Both the position numbers and the translations under genes were made by a program. The notes beneath the pieces were generated by a model, which searched no databases, was not told where the DNA came from, and saw only the letters and a program-made list of their open reading frames with translations. From DATGSF01 sp035302865 (GTDB lineage Bacteria > Bacteroidota > Bacteroidia > Chitinophagales > Chitinophagaceae), in contig DATGSF010000004.1 in assembly GCA_035302865.1 (NCBI GenBank), positions 1-13,792 of the forward strand: a stretch of 13,792 nt of DNA, written 5' to 3'. Position 1 is the stretch's first letter, and every line of letters begins with the position of its first letter. Shown one piece after another: positions 6,151 to 13,027 of the stretch.

Positions 6151-6905
6151 TGGAATACCATATTTTATCGAGCAAAAATGTATTACCTGCTTTTGAAAAA
6201 TGGAAAAAACAACAGGAAAAAGAAATAGAAATAATATATCTCAATGATCAATTAGATATTGGACTATTAAGTGATACTGAATTGAGTTTTTCGGAACTAA
6301 GAAATAATTTTTGGAAACACTTGGCTGATAAAAAGTTGAGCGTTTATAATGATTTTGATGATTTAAAAATAATTTTAAATTTACTAGAAAGCTATAAAAA
6401 CAATTCTGAAATACAAGTATATTATTGGCTTCAAAGTAAAGGTTATTATTGGGCACATTATTATTGGTTACTTCATTGGCTACATCCCATGCAGGAGCAA
6501 CTTTATATTATTAACGGTATTGGACTTCCATTTTTAAATGAGCATAAAGAATTAATATTTCCAGAATCTTGGGATGAAATTCCAAGTAATGAAATAGAAA
6601 AAGCCAGGCAGTTAGCAAGAAGTATTAGTCCTTCTACTTGGGAAATTGAAGGAGATATTTTTAAAAACATGCTAAAAAAACAACATTTTGTACGTGCAAT
6701 AAATCCACAAGGTAAGGTTGAATTTCTTACTACGCTAGAGGCAAAGAAGCATTTTTTAAATTTTGCCAATAATGGAAATTATGGAAGTTTAAGTACCGCA
6801 AAGAAAAAGCAGTTTTTAAGAGAGTATCCTAAATCTATTAATCCTTTATTATTAGAGTATTGGTGGGATGAAGCTATTAATGAAAGTAAAGAGCAAGATG
6901 TGTAA
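6150..6905 (+). CDS. DUF1835-like protein of unknown function
   Basis: This is a 251-residue soluble protein with no signal peptide. Its N-terminus (MEYHILSSKNVLPAF, then IIYLNDQLDIGLL at residues 28-40 and SELRNNFWKHL) follows the DUF1835 pattern, in which a short beta strand and a D-x-L-x-x-G loop precede a conserved R-x-x-F/Y-W. The middle is very rich in aromatic residues (YYWLQSKGYYWAHYYWLLHWLHP region, about 91-113). The C-terminus carries lysine-rich helices and ends acidic. The DUF1835 assignment is by pattern memory only. The function of that family is unknown. The ATG overlaps the stop of the glycosyltransferase gene, so the two are co-transcribed and probably translationally coupled. 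Whether this implies a functional link to glycosylation is unclear. A long hairpin terminator follows about 115 bases downstream. Confidence 0.7.
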   Translation: MEYHILSSKNVLPAFEKWKKQQEKEIEIIYLNDQLDIGLLSDTELSFSELRNNFWKHLADKKLSVYNDFDDLKIILNLLESYKNNSEIQVYYWLQSKGYYWAHYYWLLHWLHPMQEQLYIINGIGLPFLNEHKELIFPESWDEIPSNEIEKARQLARSISPSTWEIEGDIFKNMLKKQHFVRAINPQGKVEFLTTLEAKKHFLNFANNGNYGSLSTAKKKQFLREYPKSINPLLLEYWWDEAINESKEQDV

Positions 6906-7018
6906 ATTCAAAATACAGTAAAGCTATATTATTATTTGAATTGTAAAAATTCCATTCTATTTTAATGTTCTCGATAAATATGCTTCAACTTATAACAAAT
7001 TTCAAGGGTTAAAAAAGA

Positions 7019-7071
7019 AAAATAATCTAGCTTCAAAATAAAAAGTTACTTTCTGAAAGCTAGATTATTTT
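7019..7071. terminator. Bidirectional terminator between convergent genes
   Basis: AAATAATCTAGCTT and its complement form a perfect 15-bp stem (7019-7033 with 7057-7071) around a 23-base loop. A-rich sequence precedes the left arm and T-rich sequence forms the end of the right arm, so both strands can produce a stem plus U-rich tail. It separates the plus-strand DUF1835-like gene from the minus-strand membrane-protein gene. Confidence 0.85.
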
Positions 7072-7105
7072 ATTATGCTATTCTTTATTGTAAAATCTTA
7101 TAATC

Positions 7106-7708
7106 TTAATTGAAAGAATTAAAAATAGATTCAAAATCAAATCCATCCATCATCATCATCATTCCTCCTGAAAAAATAGCAAGACCTATAAAAGTAAGTA
7201 CATAAAACAGGAGCATAATAATAGTTAAAATTCCTAAAAACCTCCAGAATTTTCTTTTATACAAAAAGCCCTCTTCTAAAATTTGTATAGAAGAAGTATT
7301 TATTCCTTTTTTGATTTTACTGCTACTTTTTATCAAATAAATTATGGGAAAATAATATAACAATAAAAACAGTAAAGAGAAAATAATGGAGCCAATAGAA
7401 ATTAACAGCATTGAATTAGAAACGAATAGCATAGAAACCATAGAAATTATAACTCCTAAGCTTCCTAAAATTAAAAACACTAAGGAGATAATGCCTATAA
7501 AATAGCTCCAATTAGCACTGGATTTTAAAAATTGTTGTCCATTCACACTTAAGGACATATTTGGAGATTGTGCTAGAGTTTGCTCATAATCTCGAGGAGG
7601 AGGAGGAATCTGATTTTCTACTGCCTCATTCACAGTTTGATTATACTGTTGATTCGAAGAATTGTTTTCCTCTTCATGGAAATTTGGGTAATGTTTTGTT
7701 TCTGTCAT
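7106..7708 (-). CDS. DUF5362-like membrane protein of unknown function
   Basis: This 200-residue protein has a polar, Asn/Gln/Pro-rich N-terminal tail (residues 1-55, with a PPPP stretch at 35-38), probably disordered. After LSVNGQQFLKSSANW come hydrophobic helices at about residues 68-92, 93-125 (two close helices) and 155-183. The arrangement YFPIIYLIKSSSKIKKG (about 118-134) followed by a loop and a last helix matches what I recall of DUF5362, a Bacteroidota membrane family of unknown function. The C-terminus contains five consecutive methionines from an (ATG)5 repeat, then an acidic end. It lies 87 bases downstream of the sugar-kinase gene on the same strand and may be co-transcribed. A weak -7 box (TATTTTAG, 7718-7711) is also present. 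The family name is tentative, while the membrane topology is clear. Confidence 0.7.
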   Translation of the reverse strand: MTETKHYPNFHEEENNSSNQQYNQTVNEAVENQIPPPPRDYEQTLAQSPNMSLSVNGQQFLKSSANWSYFIGIISLVFLILGSLGVIISMVSMLFVSNSMLLISIGSIIFSLLFLLLYYFPIIYLIKSSSKIKKGINTSSIQILEEGFLYKRKFWRFLGILTIIMLLFYVLTFIGLAIFSGGMMMMMDGFDFESIFNSFN

Positions 7709-7795
7709 ATCTAAAATAATTTAATGATTAAAAATAATGCACAAAAAACATTATTCCTAATAATATTAAAATATTTTATTACTCTCAAAGCGAAT

Positions 7796-8650
7796 TCATA
7801 AGTGAAGATTTTTACTCTTATAAAATGCGATTAAGTTTTCCAAAGGATCTTGAAGTACTCTTCCTAAATTTATTCTATATTTCTTATGTAAGTTTTCTAG
7901 CACATCTTTAAATATAAATGCCACTGAGCCAATATAATGAACAGGATAGTCTTTAGCTTCCGAATAATGCAATAATTGCTTTTCAAAAAATGCATTAAAG
8001 CAGTCTTCTAAAATCTTTTCTATTTGTACATTTCCTCTATTTTCTTGCAAAAAACGTGCATAACTAGCTAAATACTTATTTGCATTTGCTTTTTTATATA
8101 CATTTTCCAAAACCTCATCAATATTCGATGGATAATTCTCCTCTAATTTTTGTTTTAATTCTTCAGAAAGTTCATTATAGAAATAGGAATTTATAAGTGT
8201 TTTTCCCAAATGTGCACCACTTCCTTCATCACCTAAAATATATCCCAAAGAAGCTTGTGTTTGTTTTATTTTTTTTCCATCATAAAAAGCAACATTACTG
8301 CCCGTACCTAAAATGCAAGTCATACCTTTTTCATTTCCCGCCGTTGCATGAGCTGCAGCTAATAAATCTGAATATGCTTCTATTTTAGCCTCTGGAAAAT
8401 TTAAACTTAAAGCTTCAATTACTTTCTTTTTATAAAAATCACTTCCAATTCCAGCTCCATAAAAATATACACTTCCGATGGAATTAGTATCAATTGCAAT
8501 TTCCTTTAATCGTTCAGATAAATCTACTTTATTATGATGAACAGGGCTAAAACCTAAACTTTTATATCTTTCCACTTCCCCTTCTTCTTTTATAATGCAC
8601 CAAGTAGTGCTAGTTCCTCCCGCATCAGCAATTAAAATATTTTTTTTCAT
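7796..8650 (-). CDS. BadF/BadG-type N-acetylglucosamine kinase-like protein
   Basis: This 284-residue member of the ASKHA (actin/hexokinase-like) fold belongs to the BadF/BadG/BcrA/BcrD family, whose single-domain members include N-acetylglucosamine kinases. ATP-binding motifs are in order: phosphate 1 ADAGGTSTTWCII (residues 8-20), phosphate 2 TCILGTGSNVAFYDG (111-125) and the adenosine-side VHYIGSVAFIF (237-247). The Gly-rich LGYILGDEGSGAHLGK (135-150) is typical of NagK-like kinases rather than the iron-sulfur activator ATPases, which carry Cys ligands absent here. It probably phosphorylates an amino sugar from cell-wall recycling or chitin breakdown. The exact substrate is inferred. It is transcribed divergently from mnmE across an 88-base spacer. 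The ATG at 8650 gives the standard MKKNILIADAGG start. Confidence 0.85.
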   Translation of the reverse strand: MKKNILIADAGGTSTTWCIIKEEGEVERYKSLGFSPVHHNKVDLSERLKEIAIDTNSIGSVYFYGAGIGSDFYKKKVIEALSLNFPEAKIEAYSDLLAAAHATAGNEKGMTCILGTGSNVAFYDGKKIKQTQASLGYILGDEGSGAHLGKTLINSYFYNELSEELKQKLEENYPSNIDEVLENVYKKANANKYLASYARFLQENRGNVQIEKILEDCFNAFFEKQLLHYSEAKDYPVHYIGSVAFIFKDVLENLHKKYRINLGRVLQDPLENLIAFYKSKNLHL

Positions 8651-8678
8651 ATATTACTATTTATCGCATTGCACGAAA

Positions 8679-8686
8679 CTAAAGTA
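8679..8686 (-). promoter_or_regulatory. Weak -7 box for the sugar-kinase gene
   Basis: On the minus strand TACTTTAG matches TAnnTTTG except for one base and lies 28 bases upstream of the ATG at 8650. No -33 TTG is visible. The same octamer occurs upstream of msrA. Confidence 0.25.
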
Positions 8687-8723
8687 TTTTTCCAACATTT
8701 TCTAAAATCATTTAACTTACTCT

Positions 8724-8731
8724 TATCTTTG
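8724..8731 (+). promoter_or_regulatory. -7 promoter box of mnmE
   Basis: TATCTTTG is a perfect TAnnTTTG match ending seven bases before the mnmE ATG. This would give a leader of only a few bases. No -33 TTG lies at the expected distance. Confidence 0.5.
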
Positions 8732-8738
8732 TAATATT

Positions 8739-10121
8739 ATGCATTATAATCAAGATACTATTGCGGCTATAGCCACTGCTCCAGGAGTAGGTGCTATTGG
8801 TGTAATTCGTTTAAGCGGACCTCAAGCAATTGAAATTGTAAACACTTTATTTCCTTCTAAAGATTTGAGTAAAGCAGAATCACATACATTGCATTACGGT
8901 TTATTGAAAACTCCTGAAGGGGAACTCTTAGATGAAGTAGTTATTTCCTTATTTAAAGATAATAAAAGCTATACAGGAGAAGAGGTTGTAGAAATAGCGG
9001 CACATGGAAGTCCTTATATTCTTCAAAAGATTTTAGAAGTTTGTTTACAGCATGGTGCAAGAATTGCTAATCGTGGAGAGTTTACGCAAAGAGCATTTTT
9101 AAATGGGAAAATGGATTTAGCACAAGCTGAAGCAGTGGCAGATTTAATTGCAGCAGAAAGTGAAGCTGCGCATAAAACAGCTTTAAATCAATTAAGAGGT
9201 GGTTTTTCAAAAGATTTACATATTCTAAGAGAAAAACTCATTCATTTTGCTGCTATGCTGGAATTGGAATTGGATTTTCCGGAGGAGGATGTTGAATTTG
9301 TAGATAGAAGAGAATTGTATCAATTGATTGATGATTTAATGTTAAAATCCCAAGTTTTAATTGAATCTTTCGGTATGGGTAATGCCATTAAGAAAGGAGT
9401 AAATGTAGCAATAATTGGTGCTCCTAATGCAGGAAAATCAACACTTTTAAATGCATTATTAAATGAAGAAAGAGCTATAGTAAGTGATATTGCAGGTACG
9501 ACTAGAGATACAATTGAAGAGGTCTTAAATATTGATGGAGTTTCTTTCCGATTAATTGATACAGCAGGTATTCGCGAAGAAGCTAGCGATCAAATAGAAG
9601 AAATAGGAATTTTAAAAAGTAAAAACACTTTAAAACAAGCAGATATTGTTCTTTTACTTTTAGATATTACAACGGTTGATGCTGAAGAGCTAAAACATTG
9701 GAATTTATTATTTAAAGAATATTCTGATTTACCTATTTTATGGTTGATAAATAAAATGGATAAATGGAAGGAAAAAGAATTACCTGATTTTATACAAAAT
9801 TTGCAACCTCAAATAAAAATTGCAGCAAAAAGTAAGGAAAATATCGAAACTATAAAGCAAAGACTTTTCCAAGAAGTTATGGATGGTAAAGTTTGGCAAG
9901 AGGATACAGTTATAACTAATACACGTCATTATGATGCTTTAAGAAAAGTAGTAATTGCGCTCAAGGAGGTTAAAAATGCCATGGATAATGAAGTAGGAAG
10001 CGAATTTTTAGCAATTGATTTACGAGTAGCATTGCAAGCTTTAGGTAGTATTACTGGTGAAATTGATATGGATTATGATATTTTAGGTACTATTTTTAGT
10101 GAATTTTGCATTGGAAAATAA
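8739..10121 (+). CDS. mnmE: tRNA uridine-5-carboxymethylaminomethyl modification GTPase MnmE
   Basis: With MnmG, MnmE forms the complex that modifies the C5 position of the wobble uridine in certain tRNAs, using GTP hydrolysis and a folate one-carbon unit. The length, 460 residues, is normal. The N-terminal folate-binding domain starts DTIAAIATAPGVGAIGVIRLSG (residues 6-27), and the central helical domain includes FTQRAFLNGKMDLAQAEAVADLI (115-137). The inserted G domain has all motifs: P-loop GAPNAGKS (227-234), DIAGTTRD (250-257), DTAGIRE (274-280), NKMD (338-341) and AKS (363-365). The C-terminus ends with FCIGK, whose cysteine is the conserved family residue. One oddity is that the segment before it reads GEIDMDYDILG, where the family usually has GEITxDDILG, one residue shorter. 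mnmE is monocistronic here, convergent with guaA. Confidence 0.98.
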   Translation: MHYNQDTIAAIATAPGVGAIGVIRLSGPQAIEIVNTLFPSKDLSKAESHTLHYGLLKTPEGELLDEVVISLFKDNKSYTGEEVVEIAAHGSPYILQKILEVCLQHGARIANRGEFTQRAFLNGKMDLAQAEAVADLIAAESEAAHKTALNQLRGGFSKDLHILREKLIHFAAMLELELDFPEEDVEFVDRRELYQLIDDLMLKSQVLIESFGMGNAIKKGVNVAIIGAPNAGKSTLLNALLNEERAIVSDIAGTTRDTIEEVLNIDGVSFRLIDTAGIREEASDQIEEIGILKSKNTLKQADIVLLLLDITTVDAEELKHWNLLFKEYSDLPILWLINKMDKWKEKELPDFIQNLQPQIKIAAKSKENIETIKQRLFQEVMDGKVWQEDTVITNTRHYDALRKVVIALKEVKNAMDNEVGSEFLAIDLRVALQALGSITGEIDMDYDILGTIFSEFCIGK

Positions 10122-10140
10122 ATTATTATTTATTCTTAAA

Positions 10141-10180
10141 AATTAAAGGAGCTCTTTTTATTGAAAAGGCTCCTTTAATT
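10141..10180. terminator. Bidirectional terminator between mnmE and guaA
   Basis: AATTAAAGGAGC (10141-10152) pairs perfectly with GCTCCTTTAATT (10169-10180). Above one bulged T (10153) a further five pairs (10154-10158 with 10164-10168) close a five-base loop. The stem begins 20 bases after the mnmE stop and ends 8 bases before the guaA stop, so it can serve both convergent transcripts. Confidence 0.85.
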
Positions 10181-10187
10181 ATAATAT

Positions 10188-11702
10188 TTATTCCCATTCG
10201 ATGGTTGCAGGTGGTTTATTAGAAATATCATATACCACTCTATTTATTCCTTCAACCTCATGGATAATTTTTTCCGATAAAGCGTTTAAAAACTCATAAG
10301 GTAGGTGAATCCATTCTGCTGTCATTCCATCTATAGAATTTACCGCGCGAATGGCCAAAGTATATTCATAAGTTCTTTTTCCATCTTTAGAACCCACACT
10401 TTGAACCGGTAATAATATTGCTGCTGCTTGCCATACTTTTTGATATAATCCCCACTCTTCCAAAAGTTCTATAAAAATCGCATCTGCTTCTTGTAATATT
10501 TTTGCTTTCTTTTCAGTAACCTCACCTAAAATACGAATCCCTAAACCTGGTCCTGGAAATGGATGTCTATCTACAAGATTTGGAGCAATTCCTAAGGCCC
10601 TACCAATATTACGCACCTCATCTTTAAATAAATATTTAAGAGGTTCTACCAATTCCAATTTCATAAAATCGGGCAATCCCCCTACGTTATGATGGGATTT
10701 AATTTTTGCAGAACCATCAATTGCTAAAGATTCAATAATATCGGGATAAATTGTACCTTGTCCTAAAAAGGCTACATCAGCAACTTTATCTGCTTCCTCT
10801 TGGAATAATTCTATAAATAAGCCACCAATAATTTTTCGCTTCTCTTCAGGAGAACTAATGCCTTTTAATGCTTCAAAATAACGAGAAGATGCCGCAATAG
10901 CATTTATATTTAAACCAGAATTTTGGTAATTTTTTAACACCTTCTCTCCTTCATTTTTCCGCATTAATCCTGTATCTACAAAAAAGCAATATAATTGATT
11001 TCCTATAGCCTTATGGATAAGATGTGCTGCAACTGTAGAATCAACTCCACCACTAATTGCCATAATCACTTTTTTGCTACCCACTTGCTTACGAATAGCA
11101 TCTATAGCATTAGCAATGAATTTTTCTGCTGTAAATTCCTCTTCAATTTTTGCCAAGTTCTTTATCATCCTAGCAAAACAGGTATCTTGCACTTCAATTT
11201 CATTTGCATATAATGCAAAATTAAACCAATATGCTTGTAATTCAGGGAAATAACTTAATGCATCCGTGGATTCATCTTCATAAGAAATTAATGTTTGTGC
11301 ATCAGTAGTATTATTTTTTACCAACTGTGCCAAAGGTGCTTTCTTCCAATCAGAGCATAATGTAAATTCTTCAGTTTTAAGTATTAAAGCTTGCTCAATT
11401 TCATTTTTTAAATTCTGGTACTTAAGATTTTTGGATTTTTCTGCAACTAATTGAAAACTTGAGCCAATATAAAATTTCACTATATTTTCTGGAATACTAT
11501 TCCAAGAAAAAGCACCTCTATTTTTATCAGAAAATTGCTCTGGAATAGCAGAAAAAACGACCGCCTTAATTTCAGACCAATCTAAATCTCCTTGATTATT
11601 ATAAGGGTAGATTTCACAATAAATCTGTGCATTTCTTAAAGCTCTTGCAATTAATTGCGTATTTACAGCACCAAAATCAATAATTATTACCTTATCGGTC
11701 AT
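10188..11702 (-). CDS. guaA: GMP synthase with degenerate glutaminase domain
   Basis: GuaA converts XMP to GMP using ATP and an amide nitrogen. The 504 residues are close to normal length (about 510-525). The synthetase half is intact: ATP-pyrophosphatase P-loop SGGVDS (217-222), FVDTGLMRKNE (241-251), GQGTIYPDIIES (314-325), IKSHHNVGGLP (334-344), RHPFPGPGLGIRILGE (379-394) and the XMP-binding/dimerisation end RVVYDISNKPPATIEWE (488-504). The N-terminal class I amidotransferase half keeps the start (IIIDFG, TQLIARALR) but lacks catalytic residues. Where GICYGMQL is expected it reads YIGSSFQL (78-85), putting G80 at the nucleophilic Cys. FHPEV is replaced by FALYA (162-166), so His becomes Ala and Glu becomes Tyr. 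The SGGP loop reads SAIP (51-54) and the SHGD segment is absent. Glutamine hydrolysis is therefore predicted lost, and ammonia-dependent synthesis likely. The reading frame is unbroken. The gene lies 12 bases after the DUF3467 gene in one operon. Confidence 0.93.
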   Translation of the reverse strand: MTDKVIIIDFGAVNTQLIARALRNAQIYCEIYPYNNQGDLDWSEIKAVVFSAIPEQFSDKNRGAFSWNSIPENIVKFYIGSSFQLVAEKSKNLKYQNLKNEIEQALILKTEEFTLCSDWKKAPLAQLVKNNTTDAQTLISYEDESTDALSYFPELQAYWFNFALYANEIEVQDTCFARMIKNLAKIEEEFTAEKFIANAIDAIRKQVGSKKVIMAISGGVDSTVAAHLIHKAIGNQLYCFFVDTGLMRKNEGEKVLKNYQNSGLNINAIAASSRYFEALKGISSPEEKRKIIGGLFIELFQEEADKVADVAFLGQGTIYPDIIESLAIDGSAKIKSHHNVGGLPDFMKLELVEPLKYLFKDEVRNIGRALGIAPNLVDRHPFPGPGLGIRILGEVTEKKAKILQEADAIFIELLEEWGLYQKVWQAAAILLPVQSVGSKDGKRTYEYTLAIRAVNSIDGMTAEWIHLPYEFLNALSEKIIHEVEGINRVVYDISNKPPATIEWE

Positions 11703-11714
11703 AGTTTTATTTAT

Positions 11715-12029
11715 TTATGCTTCAGCAGGTGGATTAAATGGCATTTGCATTTGTTGCTCATTATTTTCTTTAATAATTCCATTTTGTGCTTCATATTTTT
11801 TTACATTATCTATTAAAGCACGCATTAATTTTTTTGCATGTTGTGGAGTCATAACAATTCTAGATTTTACTTTAGCTTTTGGTGCACCAGGCATTATATT
11901 TATAAAATCCAATATAAATTCTGCAAAGGAATGTTGTATTATAGCTAAATTAGCATAAGTTCCATCAGCAATTTCTTCAGTTAATTCAATATTAATTTGA
12001 TTTAAATTTTCTTTTTTTTCTTGTTCCAT
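11715..12029 (-). CDS. DUF3467 family protein
   Basis: This 104-residue cytoplasmic protein matches what I know of DUF3467, small proteins of about 100 residues whose function is not established. The conserved core is EIADGTYANLAIIQHSFAEFILDFINIMPG (residues 19-48), then KVKSRIVMTPQHAKKLMRALIDNVKKYE (53-80), with the YANL, F-x-x-D-F and R-I/V-x-x-P-x-H-A-K motifs typical of the family. N-terminal and C-terminal tails are polar. It is the first gene of a two-gene operon with guaA (12-base gap), with a good -7 box 20 bases upstream of its start. A functional tie to GMP synthesis is not established, though the tight coupling to an unusual guaA is worth noting. Confidence 0.88.
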   Translation of the reverse strand: MEQEKKENLNQINIELTEEIADGTYANLAIIQHSFAEFILDFINIMPGAPKAKVKSRIVMTPQHAKKLMRALIDNVKKYEAQNGIIKENNEQQMQMPFNPPAEA

Positions 12030-12049
12030 TTTCTATTATTTTTAAAAAT

Positions 12050-12057
12050 CAAAGATA
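12050..12057 (-). promoter_or_regulatory. -7 promoter box of the DUF3467-guaA operon
   Basis: On the minus strand TATCTTTG is a perfect TAnnTTTG match, 20 bases upstream of the ATG at 12029 and identical to the mnmE box. No clear -33 TTG is found. Confidence 0.5.
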
Positions 12058-12086
12058 CTAAATTCCTTTCTTTTATAATAAGCTTA

Positions 12087-12103
12087 TTTAGATTAAATCT
12101 AAA
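12087..12103. promoter_or_regulatory. 17-base palindrome, candidate operator
   Basis: TTTAGATTAAATCTAAA is a perfect inverted repeat with 8-base arms and one central base. It lies in the 137-base spacer between the divergent DUF3467-guaA operon and the enoyl-CoA hydratase gene, about 30-35 bases from each candidate -7 box. Its size suits a dimeric helix-turn-helix regulator. No regulator gene is in the window. Confidence 0.35.
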
Positions 12104-12137
12104 AAACACATAACTTTTTTAAGCTGAATTTATTTCT

Positions 12138-12145
12138 TATTTTTA
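12138..12145 (+). promoter_or_regulatory. Weak -7 box for the enoyl-CoA hydratase gene
   Basis: TATTTTTA matches TAnnTTTG except for the last base and ends 21 bases before the ATG at 12167. In such AT-rich DNA this is weak evidence. Confidence 0.22.
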
Positions 12146-12166
12146 CTTCAAAAAAATATAAATAAA

Positions 12167-12949
12167 ATGGAGAATAACACTATTCTATTTGAGATCAAGG
12201 AACAAGTAGCTTACATTTCCTTAAATAGGCCTGAAAAATACAATAGCTTTAATAGAGAAATGGCTTTACGTTTGCATGAAATTTTAGATGATTGCGCTAG
12301 AAATCCAGAAATTCGTGCCATTTACTTAACAGGAGAAGGGAAAGCATTTTGTGCAGGGCAAGATTTACAAGAAGCTATAGATCCCGATGGTCCTGAATTA
12401 AGAAATATAGTTCGTGGACATTATAATCCTATTATAGATAGAATTAGGAAAATTGAAAAACCAATTGTTGCAGCCGTAAATGGAGTTGCCGCAGGTGCTG
12501 GCGCTAATATTGCTTTAGCTTGCGATATTGTTGTTGCTCATGAGAATGCAAGCTTTATCCAGGCTTTTAGTAAAATAGGATTAATCCCTGATAGTGGAGG
12601 AACTTATTTTTTACCAAGAATTATAGGTTTCCAAAAAGCTAGTGCTCTAATGATGCTTGGAGATAATGTTTCGGCTAAGGAAGCGGAAAGCTTAGGAATG
12701 ATATATACTTATTTCAATGCTGAAAGTTTTGAAGAAGAATCAAAAAAGATAGCTATAAAGCTTTCAAAAATGCCAACGCGCGCACTTGCTTATACTAAAT
12801 TAGCACTGAATAATAGTCAAAATAATTCTTTAAGTAAGCAATTAGAATTAGAAGAGGAGTACCAAGCCGCATGTGGAAATACAGAAGATTTTGCTGAAGG
12901 AATTCAAGCCTTCTTAGAAAAAAGAAAACCAGAGTTTAAAGGAAAATAA
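12167..12949 (+). CDS. PaaG-like enoyl-CoA hydratase/isomerase
   Basis: This 260-residue crotonase-superfamily protein is cytoplasmic and of standard length. The CoA-binding and oxyanion-hole segments are AFCAGQDLQEAIDPDGPE (residues 60-77) and VNGVAAGAGANIALACDIVVA (104-124). FIQAFSKIGLIPDSGGTYFLPRIIG (130-154) follows. D142 in PDSGG is at the position of the catalytic Asp of PaaG. The usual second hydratase glutamate (GGT/E pattern of classical enoyl-CoA hydratases) is replaced by the PDSGGT form typical of PaaG, the ring-1,2-epoxyphenylacetyl-CoA isomerase. AGQDL with a DPDGP insertion also fits PaaG. No other phenylacetate genes are present here, so it may instead isomerise or hydrate another acyl-CoA. 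The gene is monocistronic, with a terminator 30 bases downstream. Confidence 0.9.
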   Translation: MENNTILFEIKEQVAYISLNRPEKYNSFNREMALRLHEILDDCARNPEIRAIYLTGEGKAFCAGQDLQEAIDPDGPELRNIVRGHYNPIIDRIRKIEKPIVAAVNGVAAGAGANIALACDIVVAHENASFIQAFSKIGLIPDSGGTYFLPRIIGFQKASALMMLGDNVSAKEAESLGMIYTYFNAESFEEESKKIAIKLSKMPTRALAYTKLALNNSQNNSLSKQLELEEEYQAACGNTEDFAEGIQAFLEKRKPEFKGK

Positions 12950-12963
12950 ATAAATAAATAAAT
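12947..12963 (+). repeat. Short TAAA tandem repeat at the stop codon
   Basis: Four TAAA units run from the stop codon of the enoyl-CoA hydratase gene. Since each TAAA unit shifts the frame by one, the repeat gives stops in all plus-strand frames, acting as a multi-frame stop. It may be chance in AT-rich DNA. Confidence 0.5.
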
Positions 12964-12978
12964 TGTTTCAAATAATAA

Positions 12979-13007
12979 AGAGCTTGTCATTTTTATGGAC
13001 AAGCTCT
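12979..13007. terminator. Bidirectional terminator between convergent genes
   Basis: AGAGCTTGTC (12979-12988) pairs perfectly with GACAAGCTCT (12998-13007) around a nine-base loop. AT-rich flanks (AATAATAA before, ATTTCATT after) supply U-rich tails on either strand. It separates the enoyl-CoA hydratase gene from the DUF2490-like gene. Confidence 0.82.
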
Positions 13008-13027
13008 ATTTCATTATATAATTTAAG

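Noticed and set aside
6906..7105. 200-base spacer checked for tRNA, small RNA or small genes.
   Set aside because: Apart from the long terminator hairpin at 7019-7071 no cloverleaf, conserved RNA motif or convincing short frame was seen.
7140..7166. Run of five ATG codons giving five methionines near the C-terminus of the membrane protein.
   Set aside because: It is a short trinucleotide repeat that could vary in length in frame, but five units is too few to argue for phase variation, and a change would not shift the frame.
10188..11702. guaA considered as a pseudogene because of its degenerate N-terminal half.
   Set aside because: The frame is continuous, the length is normal, the synthetase domain is motif-perfect, and the gene has a promoter box and a terminator. 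Loss is confined to the amidotransferase active site.
12944..12963. TAAA tandem repeat considered as a phase-variable or mobile-element footprint.
   Set aside because: It has only four units, lies after the stop codon and has no flanking inverted repeats. It is simplest as low-complexity AT-rich sequence giving stops in several frames.
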